Source: Sphingomonas radiodurans (lineage in GTDB: Bacteria > Pseudomonadota > Alphaproteobacteria > Sphingomonadales > Sphingomonadaceae). Taken from it: a stretch of DNA of 64,000 nt. The stretch covers positions 2,356,001 to 2,420,000 of the forward strand of contig NZ_CP086594.1 of assembly GCF_020866845.1 (NCBI RefSeq). Direction: 5' to 3'. Position numbers and translations under genes: made by a program. The first letter of the stretch is position 1. The number at the start of each line of letters is the position of its first letter. The notes beneath the pieces were generated by a model, which saw nothing but the letters and a program-made list of their open reading frames with translations, had not been told where the DNA came from and did no database searches. This document shows positions 35,301-43,912 of the stretch, one piece after another.

Positions 35301-35776
35301 CGATCCGAGGTGAAGGCGATGCGGCGACCATCGGGCGAGAAGCGCGGCTGGACTTCATAGGCGAGCCCCTCGGCGATCCGCGTCGGCGTGCCGCCGGCGA
35401 TCGGCATCGTGTAGATGTCGCCCAGCAAAGTGAAGGCGATCGTCTGGCCATCGGGGCTGACGTCCAGGTCCATCCAACTGCCCTCGCTGGTGCGGATCGG
35501 CACCTGGCGGATGGTGGCGCCGGTGGGGGCATTGACGTCCCACTTGGGCGGCTTGGCGGGGGTTGCTGGCGCTGGCTGGGCGGCCGGAGCGGCTGACGGC
35601 GCGGCGGGCGCGGGCAGGGGGGCGGGCAGCGGATCAGGCGCGGGTGCTTGCTGCTGGCTCTCGTTCTCGGGCGCCTGCGTTTGCGCGATCGGTGGCGTCG
35701 GCTGCGCGACCTGGGCGGTGGCGCTGTGCGCTGCGAGCGCGGCAAGCGAGACGAGCGAGGCGGTGGTGAACTTCAT
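32399..35776 (-). CDS. Exported beta-propeller/amidohydrolase fusion protein
   Basis: A 1125-aa exported enzyme with a signal peptide (MKFTTASLVSLAALAAHSATA) and a Pro/Ala-rich linker (residues about 25-75). TolB/PD40-type beta-propeller repeats follow (several SPDGxxIAF and WSKDG motifs up to about residue 700), and then a C-terminal metal-dependent amidohydrolase domain. The latter carries the first zinc motif VDAHAHGPAG, the carbamate-lysine-region VKNYNQP, and SIGAHGQQAG. It ends GKLADLVVLDADP and a small lid domain typical of imidazolonepropionase/prolidase-like amidohydrolases. The start is the ATG at 35776; an upstream in-frame ATG exists. Its substrate is unknown: amide, lactone or peptide hydrolysis in the periplasm is likely. 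Confidence 0.92.
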   Translation of the reverse strand: MKFTTASLVSLAALAAHSATAQVAQPTPPIAQTQAPENESQQQAPAPDPLPAPLPAPAAPSAAPAAQPAPATPAKPPKWDVNAPTGATIRQVPIRTSEGSWMDLDVSPDGQTIAFTLLGDIYTMPIAGGTPTRIAEGLAYEVQPRFSPDGRRIAFTSDRGGGDNIWVMNRDGSDKRQVTKEEFRLLNQPSWSKDGRFIVAKKHFTTGRSLGTGEVWMYHVSGGAGVVLVKRPNETHQKELGEPIYAADGKSVFYTRNVTPGPIFEYAQDSNTNLFDIERYDLDTGEVTKAVTGDGGAVRPTPSPDGKKIAFVRREATRSKLYVKDLASGEERKIYDDLDQDVQETWAVTGVYPNMAWLPDNSGVVFWAKGKIRRVNADGSNAREIPFTVNDTRGLIDGPHPQIAVAPDRFTTAMPRFASVSPDGRQVVFESLGKLWIKPAAGGTARRLTREAQAFELFPSWSRDGKQLVFVSWTDEGLGRLRVIGASGGTARDVTAQPGHYARPRFSPDGKTIVFERTGDGGLTSPKWAQDPGVYRVATTGGATTLVARGLASPQFGASSDRIFMLEDERKDGKSQRQLVSTDLTGGAKRVHANGELATDYIVSPSGEYVAFRQNYAAYVVPLMPGGQAVGLAPDAKALPVTKVSAGGADYIHWSNDGTRLHWSLGPTLYTVDTGSLFASAPRAEGTPSFTPPTTGVSLAMEADAKKPSGTVAITGARLVTMAGADGGIIDDGVVVIRGDRIVAVGPRGSTAIPAGATLVDAAGKTIIPGLVDAHAHGPAGSDELIPQRNWSLMQNLALGTTTIHDPSNRSSEIFAAAEMQRAGLIMGPRIFSTGEIVYGAKAADVYAQIDSLDDALSHVRRLKAQGGHSVKNYNQPRRDQRQQVTEASRRENMEVVAEGGSLYGLDVTHIADGNSTLEHNIPLEYFYDDLLQFFAASKTNYTPTLVVSYGGPAGDPYWRQATDVFANPLLQAHTPPAKLRADNARRVKAPEGDYVDDDNAREAHKLAKRGVLVSIGAHGQQAGIGPHWELWSFVRGGMSPIEALRAGTIVPAQSLGMAKDIGSLEVGKLADLVVLDADPTADIRNSDKVARVMIGGRLYDAKTLNEVATGTATRGRYFWETAAN

Positions 35777-35831
35777 GGATACCCCGGAAAGCGACAAGAT
35801 CATTGCCGCACTATCGCCGTCCGCAACGCGC

Positions 35832-35855
35832 TGGCAATGCCGCAAATGTTTGCCA
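35832..35855. promoter_or_regulatory. Inverted repeat in the divergent promoter region
   Basis: TGGCAA, 12 bp, TTGCCA. It lies between the divergent amidohydrolase and SDR genes, in a 128-bp intergenic region, and is a plausible regulator site for either gene. The half-sites resemble TTGCCA sites found upstream of marR, but with a longer spacer. Confidence 0.35.
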
Positions 35856-35904
35856 TTCGCGGCGCGCGGCGCATGATCGGCGCAAGTCAGGGGGGAGGAT
35901 GCGG

Positions 35905-37020
35905 ATGAGCCAGCAAACCGTATTGATCGCGGGCGCAAGCGGCGTGATCGGCCAGGCAGCGATCGCGCGCTTCGCGGCGGAGCCGGGCTGGCGCGTGATC
36001 GGCGTTTCACGGCGCCCGGCCGACCTGCCGGCCGCGGTCGACTATGTTCATGTGCCGCTCGACCTGCTCGATGCCGAGGCGTGCCGCGCTGCGGCGCCGC
36101 AATTCGCTGGCGTGACGCACGTCGTTTATGCCGCGCTGTACGAGAAGCCGGGGTTGGTCGCGGGATGGTTCGAGCAGGACCAGATGGACACCAATCTTGC
36201 GATGATGCGCAACCTGATGGAGCCGCTGCTCGGCGCGGCGATGGGGCTGCGGCACGTCAGCGCGTTCCAGGGCACCAAGGCTTATGGCGCGCATGTCCAT
36301 CAGATCGCGCTGCCCGCGCGCGAAAGCTGGCCGCGCGATCCACATGCTAATTTCTACTGGCTGCAGGAGGATTATCTGCGCGAGCGGCGCGCGGCGGCGG
36401 ATTGGTCGCTCACCATCTGGCGGCCGCAAGTGGTGTTCGGTGGCGCGACGGGCGTGGCGATGAACATCGTGCCGGTGCTCGGCGCCTATACGGCGATCTG
36501 CCGCGAACTGGGGCTGCCGTTCGCCTATCCGGGGCGGCCGGGCGGGTTGGGCGAGGCGGTCGACGCCGATCTGATCGCCGACGCGCTCGTCTGGGCGACG
36601 GGCACCACGGCGGCGGGCGACGAGACGTTCAACATCACCAATGGCGATGTCTTCACCTGGGCCGATGCCTGGCCGGCGATCGCCCGCGCGGTCGGGCTTG
36701 AGCCCGTGTTCGGCGAGGCGTTTTCGATCGTCGAGTTTCTGCGGGAGCATGAGCCGGTGTGGGACCGCCTCGTCGCGCGCGATGGGCTGCGCGTGGCGCG
36801 GCTCGCCGATCTGCTCGGGGAGTCGCACCATTATGCGGACTTGCTGTTCGGCGTGCATGCGCCCGGCTCGGCGGTGCGCGCGCCGGTGCTGGTGAGCACG
36901 ATCAAGCTCCGGCAGGCCGGGTTCGGCGGGTGTATCGATACCGACGCGATGTTCGCCAAATGGCTCGCGCGGCTGGCGGAACGGCAGATCATCCCTCCCG
37001 CTTCGTCACCCCGGCCTTGA
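35905..37020 (+). CDS. SDR/PRISE-like NAD(P)-dependent reductase (5-beta-reductase-like)
   Basis: Extended short-chain dehydrogenase of 371 aa resembling the PRISE family (progesterone 5-beta-reductase / iridoid synthase): QTVLIAGASGVIGQAAI cofactor loop, VGWFEQDQ-like central segment, LRHVSAFQGTKAYGAH, NFYWLQEDYLRER and LTIWRPQVVFGG. The FYWLQED motif replaces the classical YxxxK, as in PRISE enzymes. These reduce enones of steroids and small molecules using NADPH. The start is ATG 35905 with GGGGGAGG 6 bp upstream (ATG 35899 also possible). The stop codon and last four residues are encoded by a palindromic repeat (family R3). It is divergent from the amidohydrolase. Confidence 0.87.
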   Translation: MSQQTVLIAGASGVIGQAAIARFAAEPGWRVIGVSRRPADLPAAVDYVHVPLDLLDAEACRAAAPQFAGVTHVVYAALYEKPGLVAGWFEQDQMDTNLAMMRNLMEPLLGAAMGLRHVSAFQGTKAYGAHVHQIALPARESWPRDPHANFYWLQEDYLRERRAAADWSLTIWRPQVVFGGATGVAMNIVPVLGAYTAICRELGLPFAYPGRPGGLGEAVDADLIADALVWATGTTAAGDETFNITNGDVFTWADAWPAIARAVGLEPVFGEAFSIVEFLREHEPVWDRLVARDGLRVARLADLLGESHHYADLLFGVHAPGSAVRAPVLVSTIKLRQAGFGGCIDTDAMFAKWLARLAERQIIPPASSPRP

Positions 37021-37086
37021 GCCGGGGTCCCGCTTATTCTCCGACGCCGCAACGGTAGCGGGACCCCGGCTCAAGGCCGGGGTGAC
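37005..37086. repeat. Palindromic element, family R3, overlapping a gene end
   Basis: An 82-bp near-perfect inverted repeat: GTCACCCCGGCCTTGAGCC on the left and GGCTCAAGGCCGGGGTGAC on the right, with a GGGGTCCCGC / GCGGGACCCC extension. Its left arm supplies the TGA stop of the SDR gene, and its right end lies 7 bp from the stop of the convergent MDR gene. A worn copy is at 63874. Confidence 0.9.
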
Positions 37087-37093
37087 GGCAGGA

Positions 37094-38098
37094 TCAGATA
37101 TCCAAACAGATCTTGCCGAAGTGCTTGCCCGATTCCTGATGGCGGAACGCGTCGCCGATCTCTTCCAGCGGGAAGTGGCGGTCGATCACCGGCCGGATGC
37201 CGTTGGCCTCGATCGCGCGGATCATGTCCTGCTGGTGGCGCCGCGCGCCGACCGTCAGCCCGATGATCCGCTGGTTGCCTTGCATTACGAACACCGTCGG
37301 CACGTTGCCCGCGATCCCTGCCAGCACACCGATCAGCGCGATATGCCCGCCGATGCGACACGCCGCGATCGATTGCGGCATGGTGCCCGATCCGCCGATC
37401 TCGACGACATGGTCGACGCCGCGCCCGCCGGTTAGCTTGCGCGCGGTCTCGCCCCATTTCTCGTCGTTGCGATAGTTGATCAGGTGATCGGCGCCCATCG
37501 CGCGCAGCCGTTCGAGCTTCTCGTCCGACGACGAGGTCGCGATCACGCGCGCCCCGGCCGCCTTGGCGAATTGCAGCGCGAAGATCGAGACGCCGCCGGT
37601 GCCCTGCACCAGCACGGTATCGCCGCTCTTGATCGCACCGTTGACCACCAGCGCGCGCCACGCGGTTAGCCCGGCGCAGGTGAGCGTCGCCGCCTCGGCA
37701 TCCGAATAGCCGACCGGCGCGCGCGTGAACGACGTGACAGGAGCGGTGACGAACTCGCGCGCGAACCCGTCCGCGCCGTCGCCGGGCACGTCGCCCATCA
37801 CTTCGCGCGCGGGTTCGCCATCCAGCCAGTGCGGGAAGAAGGTGGAGACGACCTTGTCGCCGACCGCGAACTCACTGACACCCTCGCCGATCTCGACCAC
37901 TTCGCCCGCGCCGTCGGACATGGGCACGCGACCGGCGGGCGTCGGGATCATGCCCTTCACCACGGCATAATCGTGGAAGTTGAGCGAGCTGGCGCCAACG
38001 CGCACGACGATCTCGCCGCGGCCGGGCGCCGTGCGATCGGCTTCCACGAGTTTGAGGCTGTCGAGCCCGGCGGGCTGCTGCAATTGGATCGTGCGCAT
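37094..38098 (-). CDS. Zinc-independent NAD(P)-dependent alcohol dehydrogenase (MDR family)
   Basis: Medium-chain reductase of 334 aa, similar to alcohol/quinone reductases without the structural zinc lobe. The catalytic-domain start is MRTIQLQQPAGLDSLKLVE, followed by SSLNFHDYAVVKG, the GDKVVSTFF segment, and the Rossmann core VLVQGTGGVSIFALQFAKAAGARVI. The four structural cysteines are absent. The start ATG at 38098 has AAGGAG upstream. It is convergent with the SDR across an R3 palindrome. The substrate could be an enoyl or alcohol compound; nothing local decides it. Confidence 0.9.
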   Translation of the reverse strand: MRTIQLQQPAGLDSLKLVEADRTAPGRGEIVVRVGASSLNFHDYAVVKGMIPTPAGRVPMSDGAGEVVEIGEGVSEFAVGDKVVSTFFPHWLDGEPAREVMGDVPGDGADGFAREFVTAPVTSFTRAPVGYSDAEAATLTCAGLTAWRALVVNGAIKSGDTVLVQGTGGVSIFALQFAKAAGARVIATSSSDEKLERLRAMGADHLINYRNDEKWGETARKLTGGRGVDHVVEIGGSGTMPQSIAACRIGGHIALIGVLAGIAGNVPTVFVMQGNQRIIGLTVGARRHQQDMIRAIEANGIRPVIDRHFPLEEIGDAFRHQESGKHFGKICLDI

Positions 38099-38186
38099 TG
38101 GTCTCTCCTTCGGCGCTGTCGGCCGTCGGGAGCGGGCGTAGTTATCGCCGCGCACCGGCGCAATCGGATTTAAGTCGATGCGCTTA

Positions 38187-38224
38187 GCTAGCTGTACCCC
38201 GGCCTTCGCCGGAGTACAGCTAGC
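38187..38224. terminator. Terminator-like hairpin between the helicase and MDR genes
   Basis: An 11-bp perfect inverted repeat GCTAGCTGTAC / GTACAGCTAGC around the R2-like core CCCCGGCCTTCGCCGG, giving a long stable stem. No T-run follows, so it may instead be a short R2 element. It lies 2 bp beyond the stop of the minus-strand helicase gene. Confidence 0.55.
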
Positions 38225-38226
38225 AC

Positions 38227-39918
38227 TTAGTGCCGATCGTGCGAGCGCCGCGGACCCGAACTGCGTGCCGGACCGCGCTGGTTCTGCCGCGCGCCGGCAG
38301 GCGGACGGGCCGGCACCGGCGCGTTCTCGGAAACTTCGATCAGCACGTCGTCATCCGCCGTCGCGGTCTTGGCGACCGTCGCGATGAACTTTGCCGCCAG
38401 CGCGCGCGGCACCTGGAAAGCGGTTTCGTTCGGCCCGATGCGGATCGCGCCGACATCGTTCTTCGTCACGTTGCCGCGGCGGCAGATCAGCGGCAGCACC
38501 CAGCGCGGATCAGCATTCTGACGGCGGCCGAGGTTCATGCGGAACCACACGACATCGTCGAAGCCGGGACGGTGACGATCGACCTGCGCCGCGCGATGCG
38601 CTTCGGGCGTCGCGGCGACCAGCTCCTCGGGCGCCGGCATCGCGGCGCGATACGACCGGACCAGCGCGGCGGCGATATCCTCGGGGCTCTTCTCGGCGAT
38701 CAGCCGCTCGGCGAGCGCGCGATCGTCCTCGTCGGTCTCGACCGGCGCGAGCAATTGCTCGAGCAAGCGATCGTGATCCTTCGCGCGGACATCTTCCGGC
38801 GTCGGCACAGGAACCCACTCGACCGGAATGTTCGCGTTGCGAAGCATCGATTCGGCCCAGCGGCGGCGCTGGTACGGCACGATCAGCACCGCGGTACCCT
38901 TCTTGCCCGCGCGTCCGGTGCGCCCGGAGCGATGCTGCAGCGTCTCGCCATCGCGCGGCAGCTCGACGTGTACAACCAAGCTGAGCGTCGGAAGATCGAT
39001 CCCGCGCGCCGCGACATCGGTCGCGACGCAGACGCGTGCGCGGCGGTCACGCAGCGCCTGCAGCGCCGCGTTGCGCTCGCTCTGGCTATGCTCGCCCGAC
39101 AGCGCGACCGCGGCGAACCCGCGCTCGACCAGCGTGGCGTGGAGATGGCGCACATTGTCACGCGTCGCGCAGAACAGCATTGCCGTCTCTGCCTCGTGTA
39201 GCCGCAGCAGGTTGATCACCGCGTGCTCGATATCCGACGGGCTGACCGCGAGCGCCTGATAGCTGATGTCGCTGTGCCCGCGGTCCGCCTCGACCGTCGA
39301 GATGCGCAGCGCATTCTTCTGGTAGCGCTTGGCGAGCTGAACGATCGGCTTGGGCATCGTCGCCGAGAACAGCAACGTGCGGCGCTCGTTCGGCGTGCCG
39401 TCGAGGATTTCCTCGAGATCCTCACGGAAGCCCATGTCGAGCATCTCGTCGGCCTCGTCGAGGATCGCGACCTTCAGCGCCGACAGTTCAAGCGCGCCGC
39501 GCTCGAGATGGTCGCGCAGCCGGCCCGGCGTGCCGACGACGATGTGCGCGCCATGGTTGAGGTTGCGGCGCTCCTTCGACGCATCCATCCCGCCAACGCA
39601 GGTGACGACCCGCGCGCCCGTCGGCCCGTAGAGCCAGATCAGCTCGCGGCTGACCTGCAGCGCCAGTTCGCGCGTCGGCGCGATGACGAGCGCGTGCGGC
39701 TCGCGCGAGGGAATGATGCGCTCGTCCTCGCCCAGCAGCTCGGCTGCCATGGCGATGCCGAACGCAACGGTCTTGCCCGATCCGGTACGAGCGGAGACGA
39801 TCAGATCGCGACCGACAGCCTCGGTTTCGAGAACGGCGGCCTGGACTGGCGTAGGCGCTTCATAGCCACGCGCGGCGAGCGCGCCGGAGAGCGGCGCGGG
39901 TAGATTTGAAAATAGCAT
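38227..39918 (-). CDS. DEAD-box RNA helicase with C-terminal RNA-binding domain
   Basis: ATP-dependent RNA helicase of 563 aa, of the DeaD/CsdA/DbpA type, acting in ribosome assembly or RNA decay, often at low temperature. Motifs in order: VSARTGSGKT (I), APTREL (Ia), TPGR (Ib), the DEAD box (ILDEADEMLD), SAT (III), FCATR (IV), DVAARGID (V) and HRSGRTGRAGKKG (VI). After the core come a charged linker and a DbpA-type RNA-binding domain (WFRMNLGRRQNADPRWVLP). The tail is Pro/Arg/Gly rich. I chose ATG 39918; the ATG at 39933 gives an alternative start. The 135-bp upstream gap holds the end of the next gene and no clear promoter. Confidence 0.93.
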   Translation of the reverse strand: MLFSNLPAPLSGALAARGYEAPTPVQAAVLETEAVGRDLIVSARTGSGKTVAFGIAMAAELLGEDERIIPSREPHALVIAPTRELALQVSRELIWLYGPTGARVVTCVGGMDASKERRNLNHGAHIVVGTPGRLRDHLERGALELSALKVAILDEADEMLDMGFREDLEEILDGTPNERRTLLFSATMPKPIVQLAKRYQKNALRISTVEADRGHSDISYQALAVSPSDIEHAVINLLRLHEAETAMLFCATRDNVRHLHATLVERGFAAVALSGEHSQSERNAALQALRDRRARVCVATDVAARGIDLPTLSLVVHVELPRDGETLQHRSGRTGRAGKKGTAVLIVPYQRRRWAESMLRNANIPVEWVPVPTPEDVRAKDHDRLLEQLLAPVETDEDDRALAERLIAEKSPEDIAAALVRSYRAAMPAPEELVAATPEAHRAAQVDRHRPGFDDVVWFRMNLGRRQNADPRWVLPLICRRGNVTKNDVGAIRIGPNETAFQVPRALAAKFIATVAKTATADDDVLIEVSENAPVPARPPAGARQNQRGPARSSGPRRSHDRH

Positions 39919-40053
39919 GATAGCCCGTAACATGGGCGCGCCGCGCCGCATAGCAAGGCTTTGCGGGTCGCTATGTCGGCCGATCCCGCCTTCACCAGCA
40001 TGTTAGCGGCACCAAAGACGGCGGACGGTGACAAATATGTCGTGCCGCCGGCC

Positions 40054-40587
40054 TCAGCGCACCCGCATGCCGCGCACGCTCTTGCCGCCGAAGGTGATGA
40101 AGTAACTCCCGATCGCGCCCTTGCGGATGCGGATCGTCGCGCCGGGCTTGGGCGGGAACATCACGGCCTCGGTGGTCTGCCAAACCGCCTCGGTATCGTC
40201 GGCGAGACGGATCTCGACGCGCCCGTTGGCCACTTCGCGTGCCGAGGCGACAGTCGTGTTGATCTCCGTGAACGGCGCTTCCTTTTCGTCGTCGTCGTCG
40301 CGCCCGAACAGATCGAGTTTCGGGAGGGTGAAGCCGAACAGCGAGCGGCGCGCCTTGCGCACGTCGCCGCGGTCGACGATCCGCACGTCATTGGCTTTGA
40401 CCGCTTGCTCAAGCGCGCTGGCCGCCTTGTCGAAACAGTCGAGCCGCTGCGCCGCGTCAGTGATGGAGCGGCATTGCGCGAACGATGCCAGCACGCGCTC
40501 GCCCGCGCCATCGGGCTCGGCCGCCTGCGCGCCGGTTCCCATCGCCAGCATCGCAACGCCGGACATCACCCATATCGATCGCGCCAT
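40054..40587 (-). CDS. Exported hypothetical protein, sphingomonad type
   Basis: A 177-aa protein with a signal peptide (MARSIWVMSGVAMLAMGTGAQAA) ending near AQA-AE, so periplasmic or secreted. The mature part has an N-terminal helical segment with a CRSITDAAQRLDCFDKAA two-cysteine motif, then a charged middle (FGRDDDDEKEAPF) and a small beta-barrel-like C-terminus EIRLADDTEAVWQTTEAVM...GSYFITFGG. The cysteine-helix unit resembles a short lipoprotein-like module found in many alphaproteobacterial exported proteins. The start ATG 40587 has GGAGG 7 bp upstream. I do not know the function. Confidence 0.85.
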   Translation of the reverse strand: MARSIWVMSGVAMLAMGTGAQAAEPDGAGERVLASFAQCRSITDAAQRLDCFDKAASALEQAVKANDVRIVDRGDVRKARRSLFGFTLPKLDLFGRDDDDEKEAPFTEINTTVASAREVANGRVEIRLADDTEAVWQTTEAVMFPPKPGATIRIRKGAIGSYFITFGGKSVRGMRVR

Positions 40588-40825
40588 CACTCACCCTCCA
40601 GAAGCGCTCGGGGATAGGGTCTGTCGCGAAAGCGGACAAGCCGGACACCAAACTGTTGCTTTACTGTAACACCCGCGCCGCAATGTTGCGCAAGTGTCGA
40701 GCGGACGTTGCAGGCAGTAAGTTTCCTGATTAGCCCTCTGACCATGTGGTTTGGTGCGAGCCAATCACACGATGGGAAAAGCCGCAGAAGCCGGGTTCGA
40801 CCGGGGCATCAAAAGGGAAACATAC

Positions 40826-43800
40826 ATGCGCATCAATTATCGTTCGCGCCTACTGACGACGACGCTGCTCGTCGGCGCCGCCATGGCGTCGACCTCGGCA
40901 TTCGCGCAGAGCGTCGATTCGACCACCACGCCGGGCGCACCCGCTCCGGGCGTCGTCACCCAGGAGGGTGCGGTCACCGAAGAGACGTCGACGGGCGACA
41001 TCGTCGTTACCGGTACGCTGATCAAGAACCCGAACCTGGTGCAGGCCACCCCGGTCAAGGTCGTCGGCGCCGACGAAATTGATCTTCAGCAGGCCAACGT
41101 CGCTGAAGAGCTGCTGCGCGAAATCCCGGGCATCACCCCGTCGATCGGCTCGGCCGTCAACAACGGCAACGGCGGCGCATCGTTCGTCAACCTGCGCAAC
41201 CTCGGTTCGAACCGCAACGTCGTCCTGCTCGATGGCGTCCGCCTGGTGCCGGCCGAACTGAACGGCCGCTTCGATCTTAACAACGTGCCGCTCGCGCTGA
41301 TCGAGCGCGTCGACGTTCTGACCGGTGGTGCATCGACCACCTACGGCGCTGACGCCGTGTCGGGCGTCGTGAACTTCATCACCCGCCGCGATTTTTCGGG
41401 CATCGAGCTCAACCTTTCCGAGCAGATCAGCGAGCAGGGCGACGGCAACGTGTTCCGCGCGGATCTGACGGTCGGCGCGAACTTCGATGACGGCCGCGGC
41501 AACGCAGTGCTCAGCATCGGCTACCAGGAAGCCGATCCGCTCTATCAGGGTTCGCGCGACTATGGCCGCTTCGGCCTCAGCTCGGCAAGCGGCGGCGGCG
41601 GCGGTTCGGGTACTGCGGTCCCGTCGCGCTTCTCGCTTCCGGGCCAGGGCACGCGTCAGGTTAATGCAGCGGGCACGGCGTTCAACCCGACCACGGCATT
41701 CACCGCCTTCAACTTCAACCCGTACAACGTGTATCAGACGCCGTTCGAGCGCTACAACATGTACGGCGCCGCGAACTACGAAGTGAGCGATGCGGTCGAA
41801 GTCTACAGCCGCGGCATTTTCTCGAAGAACACCGTCGAGACGATCATCGCACCGTCGGGCGCCTTCGGCATCCCGGTTCAAATCCCGCTCAACAACCCGT
41901 TCCTCACCGCTTCGCTGCGTAATAGCTTCTGCGGCGCGAACGGCATTGACGAGGCCACCTGCCTTGCGGCCTCCAACCCGGCGCTGACGCCGGGTCAGGC
42001 TGGCTATCGCACGGTCACCAGCAATCTCTCGCGCCGCGCGACTGAAGTTGGGCCGCGCATCAGCGAGTACACCACGACGTTCTTCGATTACCGTGCCGGT
42101 GCGCGCGGCGGTATCACTGAGTCGATCGATTGGGACATGTTCGGTTCGTACGGCGAGTCCGAGAACCTGCAGGTGATCCAGGGCTACACGCTTAACTCGC
42201 GCGTTCGGGACAGCTTCCTGGCGAACAGCACTACCGCATGCTTCGATGGCACCGCGGCGGGCTGCGTTCCAGTCAACTGGTTCGGAGCCGAGAACAATGC
42301 GTCGTTCACCCCGGCAGCGCTCGACTTCCTGAGCGAAAATTCGACGGTTCGCACCAAGACCACGATGGCGCAGATGCGTGGCACGGTGAGTGGTGACTTC
42401 GGCGTAGCTAGCCCGTTCGCCAGCAACCCGATCTCGTTCGCGGTCGGTGGCGAATATCGCAAGTACACCGCGTCGCAGGAATCCGATACGCTGGCAGCAG
42501 GCGGTGATCTGGGCGGCGCCGGTGGCGCAGCGCCGAATATCGCTGGTGGCTACAACGTGTACGAAGCGATCGGCGAAATCATCGTGCCGCTCGTGTCGGA
42601 CAAGCCCTTCTTCCAGGATCTGACGATCGAGGGCGGCATTCGCTATTCCAAGTACGACATCGATGCAGCTGGTGATCCCGGCTTCAACACGACGACCTGG
42701 AAGGCAGCCGGTAGCTGGACCCCCGTGGACGGCTTCAAGGTCCGCGGTAACTACGCCCGCGCTGTCCGTGCACCGAACATCGCCGAGCTGTTCTCGCCAG
42801 TGAACACGGGCCTGACCAACCTCAGCGATGATCCCTGCGCCACGTTCAACGACGCCGGCGTGCGGATCAACCCGAACCCGACCGGTGAACTGCGCGCGAT
42901 CTGCCTTGCGCAGGGTGCTTCGGCATCCAACGTCGACTCGATCTCGCAGCCGACGGCGGGCCAGGCAGCTCAGACCGGTGGTGGCAACATCAACCTGCAG
43001 CCGGAAACCTCGACCAGCTGGACGGCCGGCGTGGTGTTCACCCCGACGTTCGCGCCGCGCCTGTCGATCTCGGCCGATTACTACAACATCAAGATCAACG
43101 GTGCGATCACCCAGCCAACGCCGGGCGACGCGATTTCGGCTTGCTTCGGTGCGAACCCACGCTCGCCAGCCGCTGGCGCTTCGCAGACGGAAGCGTGCAC
43201 GATCATCCGTCGTGACCCGCTCGACGGCGATCTTGCCGGCGATCCGAACACGACTCCGGGTCTGTTCCTCTCGCTGTCGAACCTCGGCAAGCTGGAGACC
43301 AGCGGCGTCGATGTCACGGTCAACTATTCGCACGACCTCGGCTTCACGAAGCTGAGCCTCGCCGCTGCGGGTAACTGGACGGAGAAGTCGAAGTTCCAGG
43401 CAGTCTCGGGTGGTTACGACCGTGACTGCGTCGGTTACTTCTCGGCCAACTGCGGCCAGCCGATCCCTGAGTGGCAGTGGTCGGTGCGCGGTACGCTCAC
43501 GTTCGAGGCGGTCGACGTCTCGCTGCTGTGGCGTCACCTCAGTGGGGTCGAGTACGAAGGCCTGGCGGACGACTTCGACCTGCGTGGCTTTGCTGCCAAT
43601 GCACGCACGCTCTTCACCGGCGCATTGCCGGCAAGCGCAGGCAGCCTCGCTGGTCGGCAGGTCGACTTTAACCGCATCTCGGGTAAGGACTATTTCGACC
43701 TGACCGTTCGCGCGAACGTCGGCGAGAACTACACCTTCACCTTCGGTGTGCAGAACCTGCTCGACCAGGAGCCACCGCTGGTCGGCGGCGAAGCTGGCTC

Positions 43801-43888
43801 GACCACGTTCAACAGCGGCAACACCTTCCCGTCGACGTACGACGCGATCGGCCGCCGCTTCGTTGCAGGTGCGAAGGTTCGCTTCTGA
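40826..43888 (+). CDS. Large TonB-dependent receptor
   Basis: A 1020-aa outer-membrane receptor of the large sphingomonad type. The signal peptide MRINYRSRLLTTTLLVGAAM...SAFA precedes a TonB-box-like stretch GDIVVTGTLIKN and the plug with RNLGSNRNVVLLDGVRLVPAE, TGGASTTYGADAVSGVVNF. The long barrel ends with RRFVAGAKVRF (terminal Phe). The start ATG 40826 has AAGGGAAA 8 bp upstream; the 238-bp upstream gap shows no obvious operator or promoter. A strong terminator follows. Downstream are a sulfotransferase-like protein and an Asp/Asn hydroxylase, a neighbourhood seen in Caulobacter-sphingomonad genomes. The imported ligand is not evident. Confidence 0.93.
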   Translation: MRINYRSRLLTTTLLVGAAMASTSAFAQSVDSTTTPGAPAPGVVTQEGAVTEETSTGDIVVTGTLIKNPNLVQATPVKVVGADEIDLQQANVAEELLREIPGITPSIGSAVNNGNGGASFVNLRNLGSNRNVVLLDGVRLVPAELNGRFDLNNVPLALIERVDVLTGGASTTYGADAVSGVVNFITRRDFSGIELNLSEQISEQGDGNVFRADLTVGANFDDGRGNAVLSIGYQEADPLYQGSRDYGRFGLSSASGGGGGSGTAVPSRFSLPGQGTRQVNAAGTAFNPTTAFTAFNFNPYNVYQTPFERYNMYGAANYEVSDAVEVYSRGIFSKNTVETIIAPSGAFGIPVQIPLNNPFLTASLRNSFCGANGIDEATCLAASNPALTPGQAGYRTVTSNLSRRATEVGPRISEYTTTFFDYRAGARGGITESIDWDMFGSYGESENLQVIQGYTLNSRVRDSFLANSTTACFDGTAAGCVPVNWFGAENNASFTPAALDFLSENSTVRTKTTMAQMRGTVSGDFGVASPFASNPISFAVGGEYRKYTASQESDTLAAGGDLGGAGGAAPNIAGGYNVYEAIGEIIVPLVSDKPFFQDLTIEGGIRYSKYDIDAAGDPGFNTTTWKAAGSWTPVDGFKVRGNYARAVRAPNIAELFSPVNTGLTNLSDDPCATFNDAGVRINPNPTGELRAICLAQGASASNVDSISQPTAGQAAQTGGGNINLQPETSTSWTAGVVFTPTFAPRLSISADYYNIKINGAITQPTPGDAISACFGANPRSPAAGASQTEACTIIRRDPLDGDLAGDPNTTPGLFLSLSNLGKLETSGVDVTVNYSHDLGFTKLSLAAAGNWTEKSKFQAVSGGYDRDCVGYFSANCGQPIPEWQWSVRGTLTFEAVDVSLLWRHLSGVEYEGLADDFDLRGFAANARTLFTGALPASAGSLAGRQVDFNRISGKDYFDLTVRANVGENYTFTFGVQNLLDQEPPLVGGEAGSTTFNSGNTFPSTYDAIGRRFVAGAKVRF

Positions 43889-43912
43889 TCTGATACAAAC
43901 ACGACAAAAGGA

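Noticed and set aside
40019..40051. A hairpin after the minus-strand exported gene (CGGCGG...CCGCCG)
   Set aside because: A stem can be drawn but it has several mismatches and no T-run, so it is not called a terminator.
40850..43537. An 895-aa minus-strand frame opposite the TonB receptor
   Set aside because: The receptor on the plus strand has signal peptide, plug motifs and terminator; the reverse frame is rich in Arg/His/Asp and lacks any start signal.
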